64,000 bases of DNA from Crystallibacter sulfonylureivorans_A (GCF_047607445.1 NZ_JBLKRT010000007.1:60666-124665); one strand, 5' to 3'; positions 25,018-34,182 are shown, numbered from the stretch's first letter. Numbers and translations are program-made. Notes: generated by a model from the letters alone, not told the origin.

Positions 25018-26736
25018 ATGGTGCGGACTCCGGCAGAACATGTGGCAGCCATCCGGCAGGGTTATGGCTTTGACGGGCCTGCCATCCAACTGGGCGCAGC
25101 CCTGGTGGACGGCGCAGTGCATCCGGACGCAGCGGTACGGTTGCCGCTGGCCATGATGAACCGGCATGGCTTGATTTCCGGTGCCACCGGCACGGGGAAG
25201 ACGATCACGCTGCAGGTCATCGCCGAACAGCTCTCCGCCCACGGTGTCCCCGTGTTCCTGGCGGACATCAAGGGCGACCTGACGGGCCTGTCCACGCCGT
25301 CGGCCGGGAGCACCAAGCTCGCCGAGCGGACGGCCGCAGTCGGGCAGGACTGGAAACCGGCAGCCTACCCGGTGGAGTACCTGTCGCTGGGTGGCGACGG
25401 CACCGGTGTGCCTGTCCGCGCCCGGATCTCCGATTTCGGGCCGCTGCTGCTGTCCCGGGTGATGGAACTGAACGAGACGCAGGAATCCAGCCTGCAGCTG
25501 GTCTTCTACTACGCGGACAAGAACGACCTGGAGCTTTACAATCTTGCGGACCTGCGCGCCGTCATCCAGTTCCTGGTCTCCGACGAGGGCAAAGCTGCGC
25601 TCGAGAACCTGGGCGGGCTGTCCAAGGCCACGGCCGGAGTGATCCTGCGCGAGCTGGTCTCCTTGGAGGCCCAGGGCATGGACGCGTTCTTTGGCGAGAC
25701 CGAATTCGACACCGCCGAACTGCTGCGGACCGCTGCGGACGGCCGCGGCATCATCTCCTGCCTGGAGCTGTCCTCGCTGCAGCAGCGGCCGCTGCTGTTC
25801 TCCACCTTCATGATGTGGCTGATCGCCGACCTGTTTGCGGAACTTCCGGAGGTGGGCGACGCGGCACAACCCAAGCTGGTGTTCTTCCTGGACGAGGCGC
25901 ATCTGCTGTTCCGTGACGCCTCCAAGGCCTTCCTGCAGTCCATCGCCACCACGGTGCGGCTGATCCGCTCCAAGGGCGTGGGGATCTTCTTCGTCACCCA
26001 GACACCGCGGGATGTACCCTCGGACGTGCTGGGCCAGCTGGCCAACCGCGTCCAGCACGCGCTCCGCGCCTTCACTCCCGAGGATGCCAAGGCGCTGAAG
26101 TCCACCGTCTCCACCTTCCCGGTGAGCGACTACGACCTGGAAGAGGTACTGACCAGCGCCGGGATCGGCGAAGCGGTGGTGACCGTGATGAATGAGCAAG
26201 GTGTTCCGACGCCGGTGGCCTGGACCCGGCTCTGCTCCCCCGGCTCCACCATGGGGCCTTCCTCGGCAGCCACCGTGCAGGCCATTGTGGACGGGTCTTC
26301 GCTGATGCCCGTCTACGGGCCGGTGGTGGACAGCCGCTCGGCGTTCGAAAAGCTCACCGGCGCTCCGGTGCCCGCCTCCCCCGAACCCGGCGGCTCCGGG
26401 AACTATACATCCCCCGAAAGCACGACGGCGGAGGGTTCGGCCCCGCAGTCCGCCTCGCCGCAGGCCGCCGCGCCGCCGTCCGCGGCGGACATCGACGCCG
26501 AGGCCCGCCGCATCGAGGAAACCATCCTCGGCCGTCCGTCCACCCGTCCCGCCACGCCTGCCCCGCCGGTGGACAGCTCCCGACCCGCCCCGGTGCCGGA
26601 CAACGCGCCGCCGCAGACCGGACGGGGTGCCGACAACGATGCGCTGAAGGACATGGCTCTGCAGACCGCCTCCGTGCTGGGGCGTGAACTGATGCGCGGC
26701 CTGTTCGGGACGCGACGGCGCCGCCGACGCTGGTAG
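25018..26736 (+). CDS. HerA-like ATPase, DUF853 family
   Basis: 572 residues. Walker A GATGTGKT near residue 55, Walker B KLVFFLDEAHLLF near residue 286, and a sensor-like FFVTQTPRDVPSDVLGQLANRVQHAL match the HerA/FtsK superfamily branch annotated DUF853. Related HerA proteins are DNA translocases in end processing; the role of DUF853 members is not established. The last ~120 residues are Pro/Ala/Ser-rich linker ending in an arginine-rich tail (GTRRRRRRW) that could bind nucleic acid. The frame is open upstream, but ATG 25018 begins where homology begins and has its own promoter. Confidence 0.85.
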   Translation: MVRTPAEHVAAIRQGYGFDGPAIQLGAALVDGAVHPDAAVRLPLAMMNRHGLISGATGTGKTITLQVIAEQLSAHGVPVFLADIKGDLTGLSTPSAGSTKLAERTAAVGQDWKPAAYPVEYLSLGGDGTGVPVRARISDFGPLLLSRVMELNETQESSLQLVFYYADKNDLELYNLADLRAVIQFLVSDEGKAALENLGGLSKATAGVILRELVSLEAQGMDAFFGETEFDTAELLRTAADGRGIISCLELSSLQQRPLLFSTFMMWLIADLFAELPEVGDAAQPKLVFFLDEAHLLFRDASKAFLQSIATTVRLIRSKGVGIFFVTQTPRDVPSDVLGQLANRVQHALRAFTPEDAKALKSTVSTFPVSDYDLEEVLTSAGIGEAVVTVMNEQGVPTPVAWTRLCSPGSTMGPSSAATVQAIVDGSSLMPVYGPVVDSRSAFEKLTGAPVPASPEPGGSGNYTSPESTTAEGSAPQSASPQAAAPPSAADIDAEARRIEETILGRPSTRPATPAPPVDSSRPAPVPDNAPPQTGRGADNDALKDMALQTASVLGRELMRGLFGTRRRRRRW

Positions 26737-26803
26737 CAGGCGCACCGCCGTCGTTGGCGTTGTAACCTGGCCCATGCCGACCCCGGCTGTCGCCCCGAGC
26801 GGG

Positions 26804-26809
26804 TAACGT
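26804..26809 (+). promoter_or_regulatory. Probable -10 element of the anchored protein gene
   Basis: TAACGT, seven bases before GTG 26817. Confidence 0.4.
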
Positions 26810-26816
26810 AGGGTTG

Positions 26817-27803
26817 GTGGGAAATTCGAGAGTACTCAGGACCGTGGCCACGTGGCTGCTGTGCTTGATGCTTGCCGTGGCCGCTGCCGCGCTGACCATT
26901 GTGCTGGTCAATGCGTTCGTGTTCAGCCCGCAGCACCAGGTCAAGGCCTATTTCAACGCCTTGGAAGACGGTGACGGCGGAACCGCGCTCGGCTTGTTGC
27001 ACGCGACCGTGCCCGACGCCAACGCCGCCATGCTCGACGGCGCCGCGCTCAAGGCCTCGGTGGACACGCTGGCCAATCTGGAAATCCAGGATCCGGTTCC
27101 GACGGGCGACAACAGGGTGGACCAGCCGGTCAGCTACACGGTCGACGGAGTCGCCCACACCACAACCTTCTCCTTGGAAAAGACCGGCACCACCTGGCTC
27201 TTCTTCAACCAGTGGTCCTTCGTGCCCAGCGCCCTTCCCACCATCAGCGTGGACGTGGTCAATGAAAACGAAGCCTCGCTGAACGGTACCCGGGTGGCCC
27301 TGCCGGAGGGCAAGAATGACTTCGCCGTGTTCTACCCCGGCAGCTTCGAAGCCCACTACGCCAGCGAGTACTTCGCCGCACCGGTGGTCGAATCGGTCCT
27401 GACCGGCCCGCAGAACGCCCAGGACGCCAGGCTCTCGCTGGCCACCGCGGCGACGCCCAAGCTTGTGGATGATCTGAGCGGCCAGGTCAATGCCTTCCTC
27501 GACTCGTGTGCGGAGCAGCGCGTGCTGCAACCCTCCGGCTGTCCGTTCAGTGCAGCCATGGACCGGGTCCAGGACGACACCATCGACTGGTCGATCGAAG
27601 ACTATCCCGAGGTCAAGGTGGAACCCTTCAAGGGCAACTGGGTGCTCAGCCCGCTGACCGGGGTGGCGAAGCTGAACGTGGTGGAAATCGACCTGTTCAC
27701 CGGCGCCTCGGTGGAACGCGAACTGAAGCAGTCCTTCGATTTCAACGGCCGGCTGTCCGTTAATGACGGACACGTAACGCTGACCCCGGTGGTGGAGTAC
27801 TAG
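26817..27803 (+). CDS. Membrane-anchored extracytoplasmic protein, function unknown
   Basis: 328 residues. A short basic start and one strong hydrophobic helix (VATWLLCLMLAVAAAALTIVL) act as an uncleaved anchor; the remaining ~290 residues should lie outside. The segment VKAYFNALEDGDGGTALGLLH resembles the first helices of NTF2-like or DUF4878-type domains, and the remainder looks beta-rich with two cysteines (SCAEQ...SGCPFS) that could form a disulphide. I do not recognise the family. GTG 26817 is preferred over TTG 26814. It ends before a 21-bp perfect terminator stem shared with the convergent operon. Confidence 0.78.
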   Translation: MGNSRVLRTVATWLLCLMLAVAAAALTIVLVNAFVFSPQHQVKAYFNALEDGDGGTALGLLHATVPDANAAMLDGAALKASVDTLANLEIQDPVPTGDNRVDQPVSYTVDGVAHTTTFSLEKTGTTWLFFNQWSFVPSALPTISVDVVNENEASLNGTRVALPEGKNDFAVFYPGSFEAHYASEYFAAPVVESVLTGPQNAQDARLSLATAATPKLVDDLSGQVNAFLDSCAEQRVLQPSGCPFSAAMDRVQDDTIDWSIEDYPEVKVEPFKGNWVLSPLTGVAKLNVVEIDLFTGASVERELKQSFDFNGRLSVNDGHVTLTPVVEY

Positions 27804-27807
27804 CAAC

Positions 27808-27853
27808 CAAACGCCGGGGGCGGACAGGAATCCCTGTCCGCCCCCGGCGTTTG
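27808..27853. terminator. Bidirectional terminator, 21-bp perfect stem
   Basis: The arm at 27808-27828 (CAAACGCCGGGGGCGGACAG plus one G) pairs perfectly with 27833-27853 around the loop AATC. It sits between two convergent stop codons. Confidence 0.88.
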
Positions 27854-27869
27854 TGTTGCGTGGATCTGT

Positions 27870-29909
27870 TTAGTCCAGCCCGCGCAGGTCCAACGTCAGT
27901 TCTCCGGTTCCTGAGCCGATCACTACCGGGATGCCCCAGTCCTGCTGGTAGAGGTGGCAGGCTGCGTGGTCCGGGATCTCGCCGCCTGGCTCGCCGTCGC
28001 ACGCCGCCGCCCGGGCAGTGATGTGCAGGACGCCCTCGCTGACGTCGCCGGACAACACCAGTTCGCGCTGCAGGCCAACCGAAGTGCCGCCGCCGGAAAC
28101 CAGCAGGTTCTCCGGCGAGGAGGAGATCTTCAACTGGGTGGGATCGCCCCAGCGGTCATCCAGCTTCTGGCCCTTGGGGGCGGCGAAACGGACGGTCAGC
28201 GCCAGCGGGCCAGCCGACACTTCGGTCTTGGGCCGTTGCGTCTGCGAGGCCCCCTCGTCCACCGTCAGCGCTTCCTTGGGGATGGGCAGCCGGATGAGCT
28301 GGTGCTTGTTCGCCTCGACCACCAGCAGCAGCGGTTCGCCGCCGTCGGCCACGGCCGAGGTGTCCAGCAGCACGTCGGAGGGCTCGGCGAGGCCGCGTGC
28401 CAGCGTGGAGACGGTCTCGGTGGCCGGATCGTAGCGGCGTACCGCCCCGTTGTAGGTGTCCGCCACCGCCACGGAACCGTCCGGCAGCACCGCGACGCCC
28501 AGCGGATGCTGCAGCCGCGCCTCGGCGGCCGCGCCGTCGCGGAAACCAAAGTCGAACAGTCCGGTGCCAATGGCCGTGGACACCTGGACCCGGCTTTCGC
28601 CATGGACGTCCACGAAGGAGATCTTGCGCAGCGCCGACGTTTCCGAGTCCGCAACCCAGATGTTGCCGGCCGCGTCGCCGGCCAGGCCGGACGACTGGGC
28701 GAACCAGGCCACGGTGGCATCGCCGTCCTGCAGGCCCTCCAGCCCGGTACCGGCCAGGATGGCCACCTTGCCGGAGACCGGATCAAAGGTGAAGATCTGG
28801 TGCACGCCGGCCATCGCGACGACGACGGCGTTCAGTTGCGCCGACCAGTAGACGTCCCAGGGCGAACTGAGCGAGACGGCCAGCGGGTCGGCTGCCAGCT
28901 GCGTCCAGTTGGAAGCGATGGCTTCGGCGAGTTCCTCTTCCAGCGCCTCGCCGGAAGGGGCTTCGTCCGCGACGGAGCCAGGACCGGCCTGCGCCATGCC
29001 CGGTGCGGTCCGCTGGGTGTCCGCATCCAGCAGCCGCTGCACGCCGTTGCCTGCCACCGTGGTGACCCGGCCGGTGGCCAGGGATAGCCCGCGCAGCCGA
29101 TGGTTCACCGAGTCTGCAATCACGACGTCGTAGCCCGCCTGGGCGCGGATCTCTTCCGGCAGCAGGGCCAGGCCCTGGGGTTCGTTGAACTTGGCCTCGC
29201 CGGAAGGCCCGTCCTGCCAGCCCTTGTCACCGGAGCCATAGGTCCCGAGCACCGTGGACAGGTCCGCGGCCAGTTCCACCAGCCGGTGGTGCCCCGTGTC
29301 GGTGACCAGGAAGGAGCCGCCTTCGGACCCCACACCGTCCGGCAGCGGGATGACCTTGCCCGGGAAGCGCAGGTCCCCGGCGGTGGTTTCCGCGGGGACG
29401 TAGGGGCCGTCGCCGCGGTGCAGCGTGCCCTTGGCTTCGTGCTCGGCCACCAGTTCCTCCATCAGCGACTCCAGGCCGCCGGCGTGGCCTTCGCCGGACA
29501 GGTGCGCCACGATGTAGCCCTCCGGGTCAATCACCACCAGCGTCGGCCATGCCCGGGCGGCGTACGCCTGCCAGGTGTCCAGCTCCGGGTCGTCCAGCAC
29601 CGGGTGCTGGATCTCGTAGCGCTCCACGGCTGCGGCCAGTGCCACCGGGTCGGCCTCGTGCTCGAACTTGGGCGAGTGCACGCCGACCGTGACCAGCACG
29701 TCCTTGTACTTCGCTTCCAGCGGCCGCAGCTCGTCCAGCACATGCAGGCAGTTGATGCAGCAGAACGTCCAGAAATCCAGCAGCACAATCTTGCCGCGCA
29801 GGTCTTCCAGTCCCAGCTGCTTGCCGCCGGTGTTGAGCCAGTTGCGGCCCACTAGGTCGGAGCCACGGACCCGGTAGCTAGTGCGGATGGTCTCGGCTGC
29901 CTCTGTCAT
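27870..29909 (-). CDS. Thioredoxin-like protein with NHL repeats (NHLRC2 type)
   Basis: 679 residues. Residues ~20-160 form a TlpA-like thioredoxin domain with LLDFWTFCCINCLHV, active site C51-I-N-C54 preceded by Cys50. Residues ~190-560 hold NHL-type beta-propeller repeats (DTGHHRLVEL, IADSVNHRLRGL, VADTYNGAVRRYD), then a C-terminal beta domain. No signal peptide is seen, so it should be cytoplasmic. The same architecture occurs in animal NHLRC2. Its ATG overlaps the stop of copD-ctaG, placing it last in the copper/oxidase operon; a thiol-redox role in metal delivery is inference. AAGGAGA precedes ATG 29909. Confidence 0.85.
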   Translation of the reverse strand: MTEAAETIRTSYRVRGSDLVGRNWLNTGGKQLGLEDLRGKIVLLDFWTFCCINCLHVLDELRPLEAKYKDVLVTVGVHSPKFEHEADPVALAAAVERYEIQHPVLDDPELDTWQAYAARAWPTLVVIDPEGYIVAHLSGEGHAGGLESLMEELVAEHEAKGTLHRGDGPYVPAETTAGDLRFPGKVIPLPDGVGSEGGSFLVTDTGHHRLVELAADLSTVLGTYGSGDKGWQDGPSGEAKFNEPQGLALLPEEIRAQAGYDVVIADSVNHRLRGLSLATGRVTTVAGNGVQRLLDADTQRTAPGMAQAGPGSVADEAPSGEALEEELAEAIASNWTQLAADPLAVSLSSPWDVYWSAQLNAVVVAMAGVHQIFTFDPVSGKVAILAGTGLEGLQDGDATVAWFAQSSGLAGDAAGNIWVADSETSALRKISFVDVHGESRVQVSTAIGTGLFDFGFRDGAAAEARLQHPLGVAVLPDGSVAVADTYNGAVRRYDPATETVSTLARGLAEPSDVLLDTSAVADGGEPLLLVVEANKHQLIRLPIPKEALTVDEGASQTQRPKTEVSAGPLALTVRFAAPKGQKLDDRWGDPTQLKISSSPENLLVSGGGTSVGLQRELVLSGDVSEGVLHITARAAACDGEPGGEIPDHAACHLYQQDWGIPVVIGSGTGELTLDLRGLD

Positions 29910-32128
29910 CTGGATTCTCCTTGGGTCCGGCCGGCGTTATCCGGGTCCGGAGCGGGCTCCTGCCCGTTGGTGGTTTTCGGTACGTCTTGCTGGCTGCCGG
30001 GGGTCCGGTGGCCAGCGGCGGGCCGGGCGGCCCCGGGCGGGACCATACGTTCGTCCTGCCGGGCCATCCTGGCAAACATATCGTTATAAGCTGCCAGCTC
30101 GGCGTCGTTATTCCTTTCGGCTGAACGATCTTTACGCTTTGTTTCCCGGGCATCCGAGCGCGACCACATGATCGCCACTCCGACAGCGACGCAGAGCGTG
30201 GGGATTTCGCCGACGCCCCACATGATGGCTCCGCCGACTTGCTGGTCGTCCATGGCCGAAAGACCCCACTCCCGGCCCATGCTGCCGAACCAGGAAGCCT
30301 GGATCAGGGTGGTGGAGCTGGTCAGGGCCACCCCGAAGAAGGCGTGGAAGGCCATCGTGGCGAACAGGATTAGCAGCCGCATGGGATACGGGGCCCGCCG
30401 CGGCAGCGGGTCCTGGCCGATCATCGTGAGGATGAAGATGTAGCCGGTCAACAGGAAGTGCAGGTTCATCAACTCGTGCCCGGTGTGTTCATCCAAGGCA
30501 AACCGGAACATCGGCGAGTAGTAGAAGATGATGATCGAGCCGGCAAAGTTCGCCGCGGCGAAGAGCGGGTGCGTGATGACCTGCGAGTACTTCGAATGCA
30601 CCAGCCAGAGGATCCATTCGCGCAGGCCCTTGCTCCCGTCCCCGCGGGGCGGCAGCGCTTTCAGCGCCAGCGTGATCGGCGAGCCCAGGACCAGGAACAG
30701 CGGCACCACCATGGTCAGGGCCATGTGGTCCAGCATGTGCGCGCTGAAGAGCACCATCCCGTAGACGGCCGGGGCCCCGGAGGTAACGTAGGTCAGCGCC
30801 AGCAAGCCGACAATCCAGCTGACGGTCCTGGCCACCGGCCAGCGGTCGCCGCGGCGGTGCAGCCTGACGGCGGCCACCAGGTAGGCGATGCCGGCGACCA
30901 AGGCGAAGGTGACCCACAGCCAGTCCCAGCGCCAGACCGTCAGCCAACTGTTGCCGACAAGTTCGGGCGGCAGGTCGTAGCCGGTCAGGATGCGTGCCGG
31001 CGACGCATCCACCGGCAGTTCTTCCGGCGTGGGCGGCGCGGTGCGGCCCAGGGCCGTGGCAATGCCGAACACCGCTGCCATGATCAGCAGTTCCACCGTG
31101 ATCAGCTGCCACAGCACCCGCTTGCCGGACAGGGTGCCGAGCTCGGGGATGATCCACTGCCGGTGCATCAAGCCGATCGCCCCCAGCAGCAGCGTGGCAA
31201 GGGCCTTGATCACCACCAGCACGCCGTAGGGGCTGGAGAGCTGGTCCAGCGAGGTGATCCGGATCGAGGCGTTGATAACGCCGGAGAAGAAGACCAGGAA
31301 GAAGCTGATCAGGGCCAGCGAAGAGTAGCGGCGCAGCACCTGGCCGGTGATGTCCTTGGTGCCCAATGTTCCGGAAATGAACGCCAGCACAATGATGCCG
31401 CCCACCCAGAGGCAGGCACCCAGCAGGTGCAGGCCGATCGAGTTGACGGCCCCGTAGTGGTCGTCGCCGCCGGCGGAGTGCCCGATCAGGGCCATCGGCA
31501 GCAGTCCGCCAATCGTGGCCAGCGCCAGCGTCATGCCCAGCCCTGGAAGCGAGCGGATGCCCAAAATGAGCGTGGCTACGATGGCTGCCACGATGGTGAT
31601 GGACAGCCAGGCCTGGCCGGTGCCGATATCCGTCATGAATCCGACGAATCCGGCGGTGTAACTGGCATCTCCGCTGACCGGCAGACCGGCGATGTCAGAG
31701 AAGCTGAAGACCAGCACGGTCATCGCGGCCAGCGTCCAGACAACCGCCGCAATCGCGGCCAGCCGCAGCGCGGCGGTGAAGGCCGGATGCTCTGGCCCCT
31801 CGTCGCCTCGGCCGGGCCTGCGGTTGGGACGCAGCTGTTTGGGCAGGATCCCGACGGCGAACAGCAGCGAAGCGATGACCGCTGCCAGGGCCGTGTTGTT
31901 GACGGCCTTCGCCAGTGGGAGGGCCCAGCGGGTCAGCGCACCGGGATCCGACAGCTGCCGGGCCGCGGCAGCCCCGGAATACAGCAGCGCGGCAACTAGC
32001 GCCAGCACCAAGACAATGGCGCCGGCCAGAATCCAGCCCCGGCCGACCCCGTCTGCGGTAATCGCCGCAGGACGTGGTTTAGCTGGTGGAGCCAAGCGCT
32101 CAGCCACGACCGCCGGTGCCTCCGCCAC
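29906..32128 (-). CDS. CopD copper-resistance domain fused to CtaG-type cytochrome c oxidase assembly protein
   Basis: 740 residues with about 14 helices. The N-terminal half contains a CopD-like domain (AVNSIGLHLLGACLWVGGIIVLAF, with its conserved histidine helix). The C-terminal half, from about residue 420, is the caa3_CtaG family (SAHMLDHMALTMVVPLFLVLGSPITLAL, MNLHFLLTGYIF, MAFHAFFGVAL), whose histidines are thought to take part in copper insertion into cytochrome oxidase. The fusion is common in actinobacteria. The start is GTG 32128, overlapping copC by 29 bp. A hydrophilic tail of ~90 residues ends the protein. Confidence 0.9.
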   Translation of the reverse strand: MAEAPAVVAERLAPPAKPRPAAITADGVGRGWILAGAIVLVLALVAALLYSGAAAARQLSDPGALTRWALPLAKAVNNTALAAVIASLLFAVGILPKQLRPNRRPGRGDEGPEHPAFTAALRLAAIAAVVWTLAAMTVLVFSFSDIAGLPVSGDASYTAGFVGFMTDIGTGQAWLSITIVAAIVATLILGIRSLPGLGMTLALATIGGLLPMALIGHSAGGDDHYGAVNSIGLHLLGACLWVGGIIVLAFISGTLGTKDITGQVLRRYSSLALISFFLVFFSGVINASIRITSLDQLSSPYGVLVVIKALATLLLGAIGLMHRQWIIPELGTLSGKRVLWQLITVELLIMAAVFGIATALGRTAPPTPEELPVDASPARILTGYDLPPELVGNSWLTVWRWDWLWVTFALVAGIAYLVAAVRLHRRGDRWPVARTVSWIVGLLALTYVTSGAPAVYGMVLFSAHMLDHMALTMVVPLFLVLGSPITLALKALPPRGDGSKGLREWILWLVHSKYSQVITHPLFAAANFAGSIIIFYYSPMFRFALDEHTGHELMNLHFLLTGYIFILTMIGQDPLPRRAPYPMRLLILFATMAFHAFFGVALTSSTTLIQASWFGSMGREWGLSAMDDQQVGGAIMWGVGEIPTLCVAVGVAIMWSRSDARETKRKDRSAERNNDAELAAYNDMFARMARQDERMVPPGAARPAAGHRTPGSQQDVPKTTNGQEPAPDPDNAGRTQGESR

Positions 32129-32768
32129 GCTTGCTGATCACAAAAGCGGCCAAGCCTGCGGCGATGGCCAACGCGCCGGCGCCAAGTGCGACGAAGAGCC
32201 CGGTAGTGCTGGGGCCCTTCGCCTGTTCGGCGGGAGCCGCCGCGCTGCCGGTGTCCTCGGCTGCGGGTGACGTTGCAGGACCGGCCGCCGCCACCGAGAA
32301 CTTCAGGTTGCCCTCGATCGGGTGGCCGTCGCTGGAAACGACGCGCCAGCCCAGCTGGTAGTCCCCGTCCGGCATCCCGTCTTGCAGCGGAATGCTGACC
32401 TTGCTGCCGCTCAGCACCGGTGCCCCCGCGGCCCAATCGGTGCCTTCGGTGTCCAGCACCTGGGTAGTGGCGCCGATGTCCATCACGTTCGCGCTGAAGC
32501 TGAGCGTGATCTCCGCCGGCGGCGTGTCCAGGACCGCGCCGTTCTCGGGAGTCGATCCGATCAGTTCGTCGTGGGCAGCGGCCGGGCGGGCCATGGCCAG
32601 TGCCAAGGCCAGCCAAAGCAGCATGGCGATCAGGGCAGCCGCGAGCAGCCGGCGAGTGGTCGCTTGCCGTGCAGCACGGAGGTGTTCCTCGCGGCGCCGC
32701 CGGGAGGCCGAAGACTCGTCGGTACTGATGCGCACCGGGGCAGGGGTGTTCAGGTGGTGGTTCATCAC
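32100..32768 (-). CDS. copC: Copper-binding protein CopC
   Basis: 222 residues. A long basic N-terminal region is followed by a signal helix ending ARPAAA, so the mature protein begins with His66 (HDEL), the usual N-terminal copper ligand of CopC. The beta-barrel domain follows with STPENGAVLDTPPAEITLSF and SSDGHPIEG, whose histidine completes the Cu(II) site. The C terminus carries a Gly/Ala-rich membrane helix before KRGGG, so it is surface-anchored. It lies between the membrane protein gene and copD-ctaG in one operon. Confidence 0.92.
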   Translation of the reverse strand: MMNHHLNTPAPVRISTDESSASRRRREEHLRAARQATTRRLLAAALIAMLLWLALALAMARPAAAHDELIGSTPENGAVLDTPPAEITLSFSANVMDIGATTQVLDTEGTDWAAGAPVLSGSKVSIPLQDGMPDGDYQLGWRVVSSDGHPIEGNLKFSVAAAGPATSPAAEDTGSAAAPAEQAKGPSTTGLFVALGAGALAIAAGLAAFVISKRGGGTGGRG

Positions 32769-32802
32769 GTTCTTTCGTCAGGGGATGCGCTGTGTGCGCG
32801 GG

Positions 32803-33414
32803 TCAGAAAGCGTGATTCAACGGCGGGCCCCGGTGCCGCAAGGCCAGCAGCGGCACACCCAGGGCCGCGAACGGCTGGATCAGCAGTTCCACCGGAGCGG
32901 CCAGCCTGACCCGGGGAATGGGGCGCCAGCTGCTCAGCCTGCGCGGAGCGGCCAGGGCCACTGTTCCAACCAGCGCGGCCGCAGCATGTTCGCCGCGGCG
33001 CAGCAGCAGGACCGTGGCCGCGGCCGCAGCGAGATGTGCTGCCAGCATGGCTGGATCCGTGGCGGTGGCCGCCTGGCCGGAGACTTCTGGGAGCAGCGCT
33101 CCGGCCGGCAGCAGGGCATCATGATGGCCCGCATGGCCAAGCGCCGGAGTAAAGCCCGCAGGTGCGGCGTGGCCCAATTGGAACAGCAGGTGGTAGATGG
33201 CTTGGCTGGTGCACACTGCCACCAGCAAACGTGCCCAGGACAGCGACTTGCCGGCCAGGCCGACGCAGACCAGCCCGGCGAAGGCAAACGCCAGAAGCCA
33301 GACGGCCGGCGCGGGGACGTGGCCGCCACCGGCCAAGTGCGATAGCGCTGCGAGGGAGGTGGCCACGGCAGCGCCCAGCCAGCCGCGCAGCAGCCGACCT
33401 TCCCGCTGGACCAT
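32803..33414 (-). CDS. Membrane protein of the copC operon, function unknown
   Basis: 203 residues from ATG 33414, chosen for GGAGG nine bases upstream. About five hydrophobic helices. Between the third and fourth helices is a histidine-bearing loop (GHAAPAGFTPALGHAGHHD), with further histidines in ALSHLAGGGHVP and IYHLLFQLGH, suggestive of metal contact. It is 34 bp upstream of copC on the same strand, so a part in copper handling is inferred from context only. No family recognised. Confidence 0.75.
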   Translation of the reverse strand: MVQREGRLLRGWLGAAVATSLAALSHLAGGGHVPAPAVWLLAFAFAGLVCVGLAGKSLSWARLLVAVCTSQAIYHLLFQLGHAAPAGFTPALGHAGHHDALLPAGALLPEVSGQAATATDPAMLAAHLAAAAATVLLLRRGEHAAAALVGTVALAAPRRLSSWRPIPRVRLAAPVELLIQPFAALGVPLLALRHRGPPLNHAF

Positions 33415-33509
33415 GCCCTCAGTCCTCCGTCCACAAATCGTCGGATGCGCGCAATGCGGCACACACCCGCCGCCTATTTTACCGCCCGTAGAAGGCCGGG
33501 GGTTAAACA

Positions 33510-33544
33510 GCAGGACCGCCACCGGTTGCCGGTGACGGTCCTGC
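33510..33544 (-). terminator. Terminator after the HU gene
   Basis: A 16-base arm GCAGGACCGTCACCGG pairs with its partner with one mismatch around a three-base loop, followed on the minus strand by TGTTTAA. Confidence 0.8.
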
Positions 33545-33560
33545 GGAAGTAAAGGTGGGA

Positions 33561-33845
33561 CTACTTCTTGGCGACAGCAGCCTTCAGCTTGGAACCAGCG
33601 GTCAGCTTAACGCTGTGGCCGGCCGGGATCTGGATGGATTCGCCGGTCTGCGGGTTGCGGCCGGTGCGGGCCGCACGGTCGGTGCGCTCGACGGCGAGCC
33701 AGCCCGGGATGGTGATCTTCTCGCCCTTGGCGACGGAGGTTGCGAAGATGTCGAAGACAGCGTCCAGGACACCGTTCACTGCGGTCTGGCTGGTGCCAGC
33801 CTTCTCTGCAACAGCTGCAACAAGTTCACTGCGGTTGATAGCCAA
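33561..33845 (-). CDS. HU-family nucleoid protein
   Basis: 94 residues, standard short HU length, without the lysine-rich tail of mycobacterial HupB. HU dimers bend DNA and compact the nucleoid. ELVAAVAEKAGTSQTAVNGVLDAVFD forms the helical base, GEKITIPGWLAVERTDRAARTGRNPQTGE the body and the DNA-binding arm with GRNPQTG. The start codon is TTG at 33845, placed by AGGAGG seven bases upstream. It is a single-gene unit with its own terminator. Confidence 0.95.
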   Translation of the reverse strand: MAINRSELVAAVAEKAGTSQTAVNGVLDAVFDIFATSVAKGEKITIPGWLAVERTDRAARTGRNPQTGESIQIPAGHSVKLTAGSKLKAAVAKK

Positions 33846-34182
33846 TTTTTGTCCTCCTGGACTGCTTTGGTTTGGTCAGAGCTTCCGCGGCTGCGGAAAG
33901 CTACTGAGCGAAAACTTACCAGCTTGGCACCCCAGATCCGGCAAAATCCGCGGAATCTGGCGGTTTTTTTAGCGAATTACCCGGATTTTGAGCCGAATCC
34001 GCCCTCGGGGACTCGCTTTTTCCGCCGAGAGCATAGGATGTGCGCTTTCCGCGCGTCGCGCCGACGGAACCTTTCCGCGCCGCGGCGGACACCGCCGTCG
34101 TCATTCAAGGGGTCCTTGAGGATGCCCAGGGCGGGCCGCCCGGGCTGCACGTCCGACCGGAAGGCACCTTCCGGGCAGCGAA
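33846..34182. other. Intergenic region upstream of HU
   Basis: No gene is supported. It should hold the HU promoter; I cannot place its hexamers with confidence. A loose hairpin at 33932-33960 (CCAGAT/ATCTGG) is followed on the plus strand by a T7 run, as an orphan terminator would be. A perfect palindrome CCGGAAGG-CA-CCTTCCGG lies at 34157-34174. Confidence 0.6.

Noticed and set aside
24469..26775. Minus-strand open frame of 768 codons covering the HerA-like gene
   Set aside because: Only the last 160 codons are a real gene (the deaminase). The rest is low-complexity Gly/Arg/His sequence antisense to a well-supported ATPase gene, as expected in high-GC DNA.
24469..27803. HerA-based anti-phage system
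   Set aside because: DUF853 proteins are widespread housekeeping-like genes; no nuclease or other effector typical of HerA defence pairs (such as NurA, DUF4297 or Sir2) is next to it.
33932..33970. Terminator on the plus strand with T7 run
   Set aside because: The stem is weak and no plus-strand gene ends nearby; more likely part of the AT-rich HU promoter region.
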